Source: an uncultured Mucispirillum sp. (GTDB lineage Bacteria > Chrysiogenota > Deferribacteres > Deferribacterales > Mucispirillaceae). From it: a stretch of DNA of 9,504 nt. The translations under genes and the position numbers were made by a program. The stretch lies in NCBI GenBank assembly GCA_945929285.1, contig CAMEOC010000022.1, positions 1-9,504 on the forward strand. The letters run 5' to 3'. The notes under the pieces were generated by a model. That model searched no databases and was not told the origin of the DNA. It saw nothing but the letters and a program-made list of their open reading frames with translations. This document shows positions 1-8,953 of this stretch, piece by piece (the stretch's first letter is position 1; each line of letters starts with the position of its first letter).

Positions 1-206
1 TCTGTAAAAGTAAACATTTCTTTTTCTACAATATCAGTAGTTTCGCCTATACCTCTTTTATACACAGCTGTTTTTTCAAGTATAGGAAGCCTAAACTCTT
101 TAAAACCATAGCTTTTAAAAAAATCTTGTATTATTTTTTCCACTTTATGCCAGTAGTTTATATCTTCACCAAAAATATCTCTAAAACCTTTAACTTTCTG
201 TAACAA
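1..206 (-). CDS. hisS: Histidyl-tRNA synthetase, N-terminal part (runs off left edge)
   Basis: Class II aminoacyl-tRNA synthetase that charges tRNA-His with histidine in the cytoplasm. Only the first 68 codons are present. The translation shows the family's N-terminal signature KGFRDIFGED (residues 6-15), then W19, YGFKEFRLPILE (33-44) and the motif-1 stretch GETTDIVEKEMFTF (54-67), all at the usual distances from the N-terminus. No ATG lies near this end. A TTG at 206-204 gives a protein starting LQKVKG, as HisRS proteins do, and it has an AGAAGG ribosome binding site 8 bases upstream. The gene has its own candidate promoter in the 89-base gap after folK. Family identity is certain; the start codon is well supported but inferred. 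Confidence 0.93.
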   Translation of the reverse strand, partial: MLQKVKGFRDIFGEDINYWHKVEKIIQDFFKSYGFKEFRLPILEKTAVYKRGIGETTDIVEKEMFTFT

Positions 207-214
207 TGCCTTAT

Positions 215-220
215 CCTTCT
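215..220 (-). promoter_or_regulatory. Ribosome binding site deciding the TTG start of hisS
   Basis: AGAAGG on the minus strand, 8 bases before the TTG at 206-204. It is the only purine-rich site near the beginning of the conserved HisRS reading frame and supports TTG initiation. Confidence 0.6.
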
Positions 221-240
221 TATATAATTATTATTCAAAA

Positions 241-269
241 TATATAAAACAATAATTATTTTCTATCAA
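241..269 (-). promoter_or_regulatory. Candidate sigma70 promoter for hisS
   Basis: On the minus strand TTGATA (269-264) is followed after exactly 17 bases by TATATA (246-241). This would put transcription start near 234, about 28 bases before the hisS TTG and leaving room for its ribosome binding site. The surrounding sequence is almost pure A/T, so chance matches are likely. The correct spacing and position between two co-directional genes are what support it. The same gap holds a 13-base direct repeat, AAAAATTTATATA, at 271-283 and 290-302. No GC-rich terminator hairpin for the folK operon is visible here. Confidence 0.42.
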
Positions 270-295
270 TAAAAATTTATATAAAAATTAAAAAT

Positions 296-793
296 TTATA
301 TATTAATTTTAATACTTTCTACCTTTTGAATATTAAAATCATCATCTAAATTACTATAAAGTTCTTTTATATTCTTTTTTAAAACTGGGTGTATATAGTT
401 GTCATCTATTTCCATAAGTGGTTTTAAAACAAAACTTCTATATATCATCTGCATGTGTGGTATATTTAAGTTTTCACTTTCATAAATATTATTATCATAA
501 TCTATAATATCTATATCTATTACCCTTTCGCCCCACCTTTTATTTTTTATTCGCCCCATTTTATTTTCAATATTTTTTATAATACCTAAAACCTCTTGAG
601 GCACTTTTTCACTTTCACATATCAGCACTATATTATAATAATCTGGCTGTTCATCTTTAAGTAACGATAAAGTAGTATAAATACTAGAAATTTTTAAAAT
701 AAAAAAATGCTGTTTCAAATAATTAACAGCATTTTGTAATTGCATAATAGGCTCATCTAAATTTGAACCAAGCCCTAAAACTATTTTTGACAT
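296..793 (-). CDS. folK: 6-hydroxymethyl-7,8-dihydropterin pyrophosphokinase (HPPK)
   Basis: Transfers pyrophosphate from ATP to 6-hydroxymethyl-dihydropterin, the step before dihydropteroate synthase in folate synthesis; cytoplasmic. At 165 residues it has the normal HPPK length. The order of conserved elements is complete: GLGSNL (7-12), the ATP/pterin loop with GR at 80-81 and RWGER (86-90), and the Mg-binding DID (D93, D95), followed by a downstream IPHMQMIYRSFVLKPL block. The ATG at 793-791 lies inside the last codons of the broken plsC upstream, overlapping it by 13 bases. Translation therefore probably depends on ribosomes finishing the plsC distal frame or on reinitiation. It is the last gene of the minus-strand operon. 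No other folate gene is in the window. Confidence 0.95.
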   Translation of the reverse strand: MSKIVLGLGSNLDEPIMQLQNAVNYLKQHFFILKISSIYTTLSLLKDEQPDYYNIVLICESEKVPQEVLGIIKNIENKMGRIKNKRWGERVIDIDIIDYDNNIYESENLNIPHMQMIYRSFVLKPLMEIDDNYIHPVLKKNIKELYSNLDDDFNIQKVESIKINI

Positions 794-1466
794 AGTGCTT
801 CTTTTATTAAATCTTCTGTTTCTTTCATTACTTCTGTATCTGTTTTATCTTTTGTGGAAATTGCAGGGAAAAATTTAATTTTCACATCTGCCTTATACAT
901 TCCAAAACCTTTTTTAGGCATATATGTTTCAGTGCCTTCTATTACAAAAGGTAAAATATCAAGCTCTGCTCTTTTAGCAATAGTAAAAGCACCTTTTTTA
1001 AACTGGCTTAATGTGTGGCCGTCGTTACTTCTTGTGCCTTCTGGAAAAATAATCAAATGCCTGCCACCTTCTTTTACAGTATCAATGGCCTGCAGCAAGC
1101 TTTTCATAGCTTTAGAAGTTGAGCCTCTATCAACCCCTATTACACGCATAGCTTTCATAGAAGGCCCTAAAAAAGGTATTCTAAATAATTCTTTTTTTGC
1201 CATAAAAGTAAACTGGCAGTTTACTTCACCGCCTATCATAAAAAGGGTTAAAATATCAGTATAGCTTCCTGTTCTATATTTTCAAGGCCTTCAATAGTAA
1301 ACCTTGCCCCTGTTAAGTGCATAAGTCTTTTTGCTGCAGGGCCTGTTCTTTTACGAAGGTATGATTCACCCTTACCAAAAATATTTAATATAGTTGCTGT
1401 TGTTGCATAATACATTACATAAGCTACTGCAAATAAAAATCTTAAAATCCCTATAAACTTTTTCAT
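781..1466 (-). pseudogene. plsC: Broken 1-acyl-sn-glycerol-3-phosphate acyltransferase (PlsC)
   Basis: Remnant of the membrane enzyme that converts lysophosphatidate to phosphatidate. The 5' part (1466-1248, 72 codons) holds a hydrophobic N-terminal segment (about residues 5-29) and the GARFTIEGLENI stretch that normally leads to the catalytic motif, then hits TAA. The 3' part is open in another frame. From about 1266 to 781 it reads SYTDILTLFMIGG, then MAKKELFRIPFLG, the IGVDRG motif, FPEGTRS and FKKGAF, ending with TAG at 783-781. An intact enzyme would have NHxSxxxD between the halves. Here GLENIEQE runs directly into SYTD, so the Asn and catalytic His of HX4D and roughly ten flanking residues are absent and the frame changes. 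A deletion of 3n+1 bases (about 30-40) fits. The downstream frame has its own ATG at 1239, but that product also lacks the His. A sequencing or assembly error is the alternative. Confidence 0.82.
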
Positions 1467-2823
1467 TATAACTTCTCAGCTACCTCATTAAAAAATTCAT
1501 TAAATACTGGGTCTATATATACAAAATCTGGAATTTGTTCCACATTTAATTTTAGTTTTATAATTATAGCAAAAATAGCAATTAAATCATTTGCTCCACG
1601 ACCCATAGCCTGTATACCTAAAAATGTTTTTGTATTTTTTTCATATACAGTTTTTATTACAGTTTGAGCTCCAGAAAGATTGGCAAAACCATAAATATTC
1701 CCAAATACATATTTAAAAACACCATATTCAAGGCCTCTTTCTTTTGCCTGTTCTTCAGAAAGTCCTACCATAGCTACTTCTGGGTCGCTGTCTATATAAA
1801 CTGGCAATATTTCAGAAGTATATTCAATATCTGCTCCCAGCATATTTTTAGCAGCCACCATGGCAGAATAATAAGCCCAGCTGCTATTCATCATAATATG
1901 GGAAACATCACCTGCCACATATACATTTTTATTATCTGTCTGCAGGTTATTGCCAAAAATTATACGCCCTTTTTCATCTGTATTAATACCTGCACTTTCA
2001 AGCATTAATTCTGATATAGCAGCCACTATACCTGTACATAAAAATATTTCTTCACTTTCAATAGAGCCAGCATCAGATAAAGCAATATATTTCTGCCCTA
2101 CACGCTCAATTTTTGTTATATCATGGTTTGTAACAACAGTTACCCCACGCTTTTTCAATGTATCTTCATATTTTTTTGAAATATATGGGTCAAATATAGG
2201 AAGTAATCTATCATTTTTTTCTACAATAGTTACTTTTGAACCAAAACGGGTAAAAAATGATGCCACTTCTACCCCAAGTGCACCGCCGCCTATTATGGCT
2301 ACACTTTCAGGCAGTTCCTCCATATTTATAAAAGCTGCCACATCTAAATTTTTCTTAGTATTATAAAGAGAAGATTTTGGGGCAACAGCACCTGTTGCTA
2401 TTAAACATTTTTTAAATTTATAAGTAACAACTTGGTTTTCACCTGTTGTAATATCAACCATATTGCTGCCAGAAAAACATGCTGAACCTTCAATAAATTC
2501 TACTTGGCAATCTTCCATATTTTCTAAAAAAGATTTTTTAGATTTATTTCCATTACTATCAACAAGTTTTTTTATTTTTTTGAAATCTAAGGCAACATTT
2601 TCAATATCACCAGAAATATAAGAATCTTTTACCATTCTAAATTTTTCAAAAGATTTAGAAAAATTAACTAATACTTCTGATGAAGTGCTGTTAATAGAAC
2701 AGTGAGAACCACCTAAAACTTTACCAACAATAATAACTTTTTTACCACTTTTAGAAATAATATTAGCGGCACAAGCCCCCGCAGGGCCTGCACCGATAAT
2801 AATATAATCAACTGATTTACTCA

Positions 2824-2824
<1 letters not shown>
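1466..2824 (-). CDS. Degenerate dihydrolipoamide dehydrogenase-like FAD/NAD(P) flavoprotein
   Basis: Member of the pyridine nucleotide-disulfide oxidoreductase family, 452 residues and cytoplasmic. The domains appear in family order: FAD-binding GAGPAG (11-16), an ATGA motif (143-146), the NAD-binding GGGALGVE (179-186) ending in VEK, the second FAD motif VAGDV (303-307), and a dimerisation domain to the end. Family landmarks are altered. The redox loop reads GGSHCSINSTSSE (38-50) instead of GGTCLNVGCIPSK, leaving one displaced Cys. The first Rossmann fold ends VGK where a ribose-binding Glu is normal. The C-terminal HPTxxE is IDPVFNE (437-443). It is therefore unlikely to reduce a disulfide such as lipoamide or glutathione, and the real substrate is unknown. 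I chose the ATG at 2824 because it forms TAATG with the ahcY stop; the in-frame start at 2842 is only a TTG. It ends in another TAATG with the plsC remnant. Confidence 0.8.
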
Positions 2825-5249
<2,425 letters not shown>

Positions 5250-5252
5250 ACA

Positions 5253-5258
5253 CTCCTT
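5253..5258 (-). promoter_or_regulatory. metK ribosome binding site (start ambiguous)
   Basis: A strong AAGGAG on the minus strand. It sits unusually close to the first ATG (3-base spacer, start 5249) and unusually far from the second in-frame ATG (12-base spacer, start 5240). The site does not settle which is used. Confidence 0.6.
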
Positions 5259-5270
5259 AGTGTTATTTGC

Positions 5271-5489
5271 TTATTGGTAGGAAGATAGAATCTGTTCCAT
5301 TTTATCTTTACCAAGAAGTTTTCTTTTTTTAATTTCTTTTATTTTAACTTCCACTTCTGGTGGAAAATACTTTAAGCTATACAGTGCTTCTAAATCCTGT
5401 TCTAAACGGATATGTTCATCAAAAAGTCTTTTAAACTCAATATTTTCCTTACTTATTCTTTCATACAGCTCAAACTTATCTTCCAACAT
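5271..5489 (-). CDS. Small DUF465 (YdcH-like) coiled-coil protein
   Basis: A 72-residue, highly charged, mostly helical protein. The central EHIRLEQDLEALYSL stretch, followed by EVEVKIKEIKKRKLLGKDKMEQIL, matches the DUF465 pattern: an EH..L dipeptide in a heptad-like first helix, a short loop with PPEVE, then a Lys-rich second helix with KD near the end. No signal peptide, Cys motif or membrane segment is present. The function of the family is not established, and I do not assign one. A clear AGGAGA site lies 5 bases before the ATG at 5489-5487, in the 13-base gap after rimI, so it is translated independently within the operon. Its neighbours are rimI upstream and metK downstream. Confidence 0.82.
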   Translation of the reverse strand: MLEDKFELYERISKENIEFKRLFDEHIRLEQDLEALYSLKYFPPEVEVKIKEIKKRKLLGKDKMEQILSSYQ

Positions 5490-5502
5490 TTGATTCTCCT
5501 GC

Positions 5503-5937
5503 TTAAATATTAGAATTTGGAGTAAGTATCATGCGGTAAGCATCTTTACCTTCTCCATAATAATTTGCTATGATAGAGTTTATTTCAAAACCATAGCTTT
5601 TATATAAATGTATAGCACTTTTATTACTACAAGCCACTTCCAAATGCCATAAAACATTTTCGCCATAAAGCTCTTTAATATAATTTATAAGGGTTTTTCC
5701 TATACCCTTATTTCGCCAGCCTTCATCAACTGCAATGGTTAATAGTTCAGCTTCTCCAGCTATAAGCCATGTAATAATATATGCTGCAATATGATTTTCT
5801 ATTTCATATACATAAATGCTTGCATAATCTTTATAAAATTCTGCTTCAATGGATACCTTTTCCCAAGGGGTATCAAAAGAGGCAAGTGCAATATTATATA
5901 TGCTGTCTAAATCATTAAGAGTTGCTTTTCTTATCAA
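5503..5937 (-). CDS. rimI: Ribosomal-protein-alanine N-acetyltransferase-like GNAT protein
   Basis: GNAT-fold acetyltransferase that by family acetylates protein N-termini (bS18 in E. coli) using acetyl-CoA; cytoplasmic. The 144 residues cover the whole fold. Visible are IRKATLNDLDSI at the start, EAELLTIAV (62-70), the acetyl-CoA loop RNKGIG (75-80), and EVACSNKSAIHLYKSYGF (100-117) with E100 and Y112 at the positions of the proposed catalytic Glu and Tyr of RimI. The usual EVR is EVA here. The start is TTG (5937-5935), needed to include the first strand; no in-frame ATG lies nearby, and it overlaps the end of tsaB by 23 bases, suggesting translational coupling. The tsaB-rimI adjacency is common in bacteria and supports RimI over a generic GNAT. 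Confidence 0.88.
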   Translation of the reverse strand: MIRKATLNDLDSIYNIALASFDTPWEKVSIEAEFYKDYASIYVYEIENHIAAYIITWLIAGEAELLTIAVDEGWRNKGIGKTLINYIKELYGENVLWHLEVACSNKSAIHLYKSYGFEINSIIANYYGEGKDAYRMILTPNSNI

Positions 5938-6502
5938 GATTAAGCTCAGCTTCTGATTTTCTCAAGTAAATAGGCAAACATTCTGCACGAAAATCCCACA
6001 ATTTACCAGTTTCAACAGCGAAACTAATATTGGGAAAGTAAGATTTTTTATTATTTACAAGAGTATATTCGCAAATATTATCATGTATTTCTTCTGTGTA
6101 ATATTTAGAGAAAATATTGTTTGTAAAATCATACTCTCTAACAGCATAAACATCACCTTTTAAAATTGATGCTGTTTTAATAGTTTTTTCACATGATATA
6201 ATTGCTTCCACATCTAATGAAGATAACCCATAAGCAGGTTTATGCAAAGCAGAAGAAAAACCTAAAACCAAAGCTACACCTATACGAACACCAGTAAAAG
6301 AACCAGGGCCAACACCTGCATAAAACTCATCTATATCCTTAATATTAATAGATAAAGCTTTAAGCATATTATCAACCTGCACAAGCAGTAATTCGCTCAT
6401 CTTTTTACCAGCATATAAAGCCTGGATTGCAATAACAGTATTATCTTTTGCAATTACAATAACAAGGTAATCGCTGGATGTATCTATTATTAAACGTGTC
6501 AT
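5915..6502 (-). CDS. tsaB: tRNA threonylcarbamoyladenosine biosynthesis protein TsaB
   Basis: Non-catalytic ASKHA-fold partner of TsaD in the complex that installs t6A37 on tRNAs reading ANN codons; cytoplasmic. With the ATG at 6502 the protein is 195 residues and begins MTRLIIDTSSD, the standard TsaB opening with DTS at 7-9. The diagnostic GPGSFTGVRIG lies at 65-75, followed by the GLSSLD block. The rest diverges and the C-terminus is slightly short compared with about 220-230 in many relatives. A TTG further upstream at 6538 would add 12 residues, but that codon is part of a likely -35 element and was rejected. The gene heads the minus-strand operon; tsaE is on the opposite strand across the intergenic region, and tsaD is not in the window. 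Confidence 0.93.
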   Translation of the reverse strand: MTRLIIDTSSDYLVIVIAKDNTVIAIQALYAGKKMSELLLVQVDNMLKALSINIKDIDEFYAGVGPGSFTGVRIGVALVLGFSSALHKPAYGLSSLDVEAIISCEKTIKTASILKGDVYAVREYDFTNNIFSKYYTEEIHDNICEYTLVNNKKSYFPNISFAVETGKLWDFRAECLPIYLRKSEAELNLDKKSNS

Positions 6503-6508
6503 ATTTCT

Positions 6509-6538
6509 AATATATACCACTTTCAAAAAATAAGTCAA
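6509..6538 (-). promoter_or_regulatory. Candidate promoter of the tsaB-folK operon, near-leaderless
   Basis: On the minus strand TTGACT (6538-6533) is followed by TATATA (6516-6511, 16-base spacer) or, two bases later, TATATT (6514-6509, 18-base spacer). Only 6 bases separate the latter from the tsaB ATG at 6502. Transcription would begin at or within a few bases of the start codon, and the intervening AGAAAT is not a convincing ribosome binding site. This suggests a leaderless or very short-leader mRNA. It is a prediction from consensus alone in AT-rich DNA. Confidence 0.45.
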
Positions 6539-6603
6539 GAATGATAATTAAAATATAAGCTATTTTTTTATAAGAAAAAATCTTATTAATCATAAATTTT
6601 CTA

Positions 6604-6632
6604 TTGTAATTTTAAGAAAAATAATATATAGA
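6604..6632 (+). promoter_or_regulatory. Candidate promoter for tRNA-Gly
   Basis: TTGTAA (6604-6609), a 17-base spacer and TATAGA (6627-6632) place transcription start near 6639, about 13 bases before the tRNA. Spacing and position are right, but the AT-rich background allows chance matches. Confidence 0.35.
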
Positions 6633-6651
6633 ACTATACACAAGTTAATAT

Positions 6652-6724
6652 GCGGGCATAGCTCAGTTGGTAGAGCGGAAGCTTCCCAAGCTTTAGGTCA
6701 CGGGTTCGAGTCCCGCTGCCCGCT
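6652..6724 (+). tRNA. tRNA-Gly, anticodon CCC
   Basis: A 73-base cloverleaf. The acceptor stem GCGGGCA pairs perfectly with TGCCCGC (6717-6723). The D stem is GCTC/GAGC (6661-6664 with 6673-6676). The anticodon stem GAAGC/GCTTT encloses loop TTCCCAA with CCC at 6685-6687. The variable loop has 5 bases, and the T arm is ACGGG-TTCGAGT-CCCGC with its outermost pair mismatched (A-C). The discriminator base is T (U73), typical of bacterial tRNA-Gly. CCA is not encoded. The anticodon reads only GGG codons, which should be uncommon in so AT-rich a genome, so a second tRNA-Gly (UCC) must exist elsewhere. A T-rich run follows, but there is no hairpin terminator. Confidence 0.96.
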
Positions 6725-6779
6725 TTTCTTTTTATTTTCCCCTACCCTTTTGCTTTATTAGTCTATGTAATATATACCG

Positions 6780-6807
6780 TTGCAAAAAATATATATTATC
6801 ATATATT
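6780..6807 (+). promoter_or_regulatory. Candidate promoter for the UPF0434-nnr-tsaE-valS operon
   Basis: TTGCAA (6780-6785) and TATATT (6802-6807) with a 16-base spacer lie about 36 bases before the first ATG. An alternative, TTGCTT (6750-6755) with TATACC (6773-6778), has a 17-base spacer. The first -35 sits in the loop of an all-A/T inverted repeat (6768-6776 with 6790-6798), which could be an operator or a product of base composition. Read-through from the tRNA is also possible. Confidence 0.3.
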
Positions 6808-6843
6808 GAGTATTGCCTGCTTATATATTAATTAGGAGTATTT

Positions 6844-7026
6844 ATGTTAGATAAAGAGTTATTAGATATGCTTATATGTCCAAAATGTAAAGGCAGTATT
6901 AAGCTTTCTCGTGATAGTGAATATATAATCTGCGATAACTGCCACCTTGCATATAAGCTTGATAATAATATGCCAATTATGCTTATAGATAATGCTGTTG
7001 ACAGCAAAAGTGTAGAAAAGGAATAG
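6844..7026 (+). CDS. Trm112/UPF0434-family small zinc-ribbon protein
   Basis: A 60-residue protein with four cysteines in two CxxC pairs (C12, C15 and C30, C33), which should bind one zinc. It begins LDKELLDMLICPKC and continues with LAYKLDNNMPIMLID, the pattern of the bacterial YcaR/UPF0434 group related to the eukaryotic methyltransferase activator Trm112. Many bacterial homologues lack the second Cys pair, so this is a complete zinc-knuckle version. In eukaryotes and archaea Trm112 stabilises SAM-dependent methyltransferases; the bacterial role is not settled, and no partner methyltransferase is adjacent. AGGAG lies 5 bases before the ATG. It is the first gene of the plus-strand operon, and nnr starts 3 bases after its stop. 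Confidence 0.85.
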   Translation: MLDKELLDMLICPKCKGSIKLSRDSEYIICDNCHLAYKLDNNMPIMLIDNAVDSKSVEKE

Positions 7027-7029
7027 AAT

Positions 7030-8514
7030 ATGTTTATACTTAATGCCAGTGATAATTATAATATGGAATTAACTGCCAAAAATTCATTTGGATTAACAGA
7101 TGAAATATTAATGGAAAATGCTGGTATTCATGTATATAAAAAAATCAAGAAAGACTTTAATAAAGATAATAAAATAGCAGTTTTAGCAGGCCCTGGCAAT
7201 AATGGGGGCGATGGGTTTGTAACTGCCAGGCATTTAATAAGTAATGGTTATATTGTAGATGTTTTTTATACTTATGATGATAATATGTATAAAGATGCTG
7301 CAAAAACAAACCTAAACATATTAAAGGCTATGGGTGCAAACTTATATTCTTTTTCAGATGTTACTGATTTTACAAGTTATAATATTATAGTAGATGCTTT
7401 ATTTGGTATTGGGCTTAAAAGAAGCATTAAAGGAATATATGAAAATATTATTAATTTAGCTAACATATCTGGTACTTATATTATTTCTGTGGATATTCCT
7501 TCAGGGCTTTATGCAGATAATGGTTTTGTGGAAAATACAGCCATAAAAGCAGACTGCACTATTACTTTTTCATGTTTAAAATACTGCCTAAGCCTATACC
7601 CTGCTAAAAAATATGCAGGAAAAATAAAGGTTAAAAATATTACTATACCTAAAAAACATATTGAAAAATATAGTAATAGCATACTTATTAATAAACATAA
7701 CCTGCCACCTTTTAACATAAGGGAAATAAACAGCAATAAAGGCACATTTGGCAGAGTGGCTGTTATTGGTGGTTCATATGAAATGGCTGGGGCTGTAAAA
7801 ATTACAGCTTATTCGGCTTTTAAATCTGGCTGTGGCCTTGTAACTATACTGCACCCTAATGAATTAAATAGAAATTTTATATCAGATATTCCTGAATTAA
7901 TGAGTAAAACTTATGACTATAATAACCCTGCTTTAGTCTATGAATATGTAAATCAGTATGCTTCAAGCTGTACTTTAGGAAACGGTATGGGCATTAACAG
8001 TAATATAAAAGAGTTTATTTCATCATTAATAAAAAATGTAAATAAGCCAGTTATATTAGATGCAGATGGCTTAAATAATTTATCTTTAGATGATTTATTA
8101 CATATTGAAAATACTGTTATTTTAACACCTCATTTAAAAGAATTTTCCAGGCTTATAAATGAAAGTGTAGAAAATATAGTAAAAAATAAAATAGAAATAG
8201 TAAAAGAGTTTGTAAATAAGTATAAAGTTGTGCTTATACTAAAATCTGCAGATACTATTATTGCAATGCCCCAAGGCAGGATATATATATTAAATGGTGG
8301 AAATACTGCCCTTTCTAAAGGTGGCAGTGGTGATGCCCTTTGCGGGCTTACAGCTTCCTTTTTAGCACAAAAATATAGTGTGGAAAATGCCTGTATTTTA
8401 GCAGTATACACTTTAAGCAAGGCAGCAGAATATGCTGTTATAAAAAACCACCCTGCTTCTATTTTAATAACAGATATAATTAATAAGTATTATAAAAAGG
8501 TGTTTAATGGATAA
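7030..8514 (+). CDS. nnr: Bifunctional NAD(P)H-hydrate epimerase / ADP-dependent dehydratase
   Basis: Repairs hydrated NADH and NADPH. The N-terminal YjeF_N domain interconverts R and S hydrates, and the C-terminal ribokinase-like domain dehydrates the S form using ADP. The full 494 residues hold both. The epimerase part (about 1-215) has LAGPGNNGGDGFV (52-64), VDALFGIGL with D122, and SVDIPSGL with D155. The dehydratase part (about 225-494) has GRVAVIGGSYEMAGA, LDADGLN, LTPHLKEF and GGSGDALCG (431-439) with the catalytic-position Asp at 435. The usual GTGD reads GSGD, a tolerated variant. It starts 3 bases after the zinc protein with an AAGGA site inside the end of that gene, and overlaps tsaE by 8 bases. 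nnr-tsaE is a widely conserved neighbour pair. Confidence 0.95.
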   Translation: MFILNASDNYNMELTAKNSFGLTDEILMENAGIHVYKKIKKDFNKDNKIAVLAGPGNNGGDGFVTARHLISNGYIVDVFYTYDDNMYKDAAKTNLNILKAMGANLYSFSDVTDFTSYNIIVDALFGIGLKRSIKGIYENIINLANISGTYIISVDIPSGLYADNGFVENTAIKADCTITFSCLKYCLSLYPAKKYAGKIKVKNITIPKKHIEKYSNSILINKHNLPPFNIREINSNKGTFGRVAVIGGSYEMAGAVKITAYSAFKSGCGLVTILHPNELNRNFISDIPELMSKTYDYNNPALVYEYVNQYASSCTLGNGMGINSNIKEFISSLIKNVNKPVILDADGLNNLSLDDLLHIENTVILTPHLKEFSRLINESVENIVKNKIEIVKEFVNKYKVVLILKSADTIIAMPQGRIYILNGGNTALSKGGSGDALCGLTASFLAQKYSVENACILAVYTLSKAAEYAVIKNHPASILITDIINKYYKKVFNG

Positions 8515-8923
8515 TGAATTTGTAGTAAATTATGTAGAAGAAACTAAAAGTATTGCAGAAGAACTTACATCTATATTAAAAAACAATATTGTATTTTTAA
8601 CTGGTGAAATAGGGGCTGGCAAAACTACTTTTACAAAATATTTTGTGCAGGCCTGCGGGTTGTATGATGAAGTTTACAGCCCTACTTTTTCCATAGAAAA
8701 CAGGTATGAAACAAAAAATGGAGTTATTATCCATTTTGATTTATACAGAATGCAGGAAGAAGTGGAGCTTGATATGATAGGCTTTTATGATACGTTAAAG
8801 GAAGAAGCCACCATATTAATAGAGTGGGCAGATAAATTTAATATTGAAAAATATATAAAAAACTATAAAATAGTAAACTTCAAAGTAAATGGTGATGGTT
8901 CTAGAACAATTACTATTAAATAA
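8507..8923 (+). CDS. tsaE: tRNA threonylcarbamoyladenosine biosynthesis ATPase TsaE
   Basis: P-loop ATPase that works with TsaB and TsaD in t6A37 formation on tRNA; cytoplasmic. The 138 residues are normal length. Motifs are Walker A GEIGAGKT (33-40), SPTFSIENRY (58-67) in the switch-like region, the Walker B region HFDLYR (76-81) with D78, and IEW (105-107). All are intact. The ATG at 8507 overlaps the nnr stop by 8 bases, with AAAAGG 6 bases upstream inside nnr, so the two are translationally coupled. Its functional partner tsaB is across the divergent region on the other strand rather than in the same operon. valS follows after 30 bases. Confidence 0.95.
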   Translation: MDNEFVVNYVEETKSIAEELTSILKNNIVFLTGEIGAGKTTFTKYFVQACGLYDEVYSPTFSIENRYETKNGVIIHFDLYRMQEEVELDMIGFYDTLKEEATILIEWADKFNIEKYIKNYKIVNFKVNGDGSRTITIK

Positions 8924-8953
8924 GAATAATATTATAAAATTATGGAGAATAAA

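Noticed and set aside
854..1264. Open frame of 136 codons on the plus strand opposite plsC
   Set aside because: It is antisense to conserved PlsC sequence and shows no recognisable domain, so it is a shadow frame.
1664..2366. Two overlapping plus-strand open frames opposite the flavoprotein
   Set aside because: They lie fully within a recognised gene on the other strand and have no family signature.
6570..6586. Hairpin ATAAGA-AAAAA-TCTTAT as a terminator or regulatory RNA
   Set aside because: It has only 6 mostly A/T pairs and no following T tract on the strand where it would be needed, and it lies upstream of both operons.
8330..8350. GSGD in place of GTGD in the Nnr dehydratase site as a sign of inactivity
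   Set aside because: The key Asp and both glycines are kept, and a Thr-to-Ser change is conservative, so activity is likely.
7509..8420. Minus-strand open frames opposite nnr
   Set aside because: They are shadows of nnr; their hydrophobic composition reflects reading AT-rich codons backwards.
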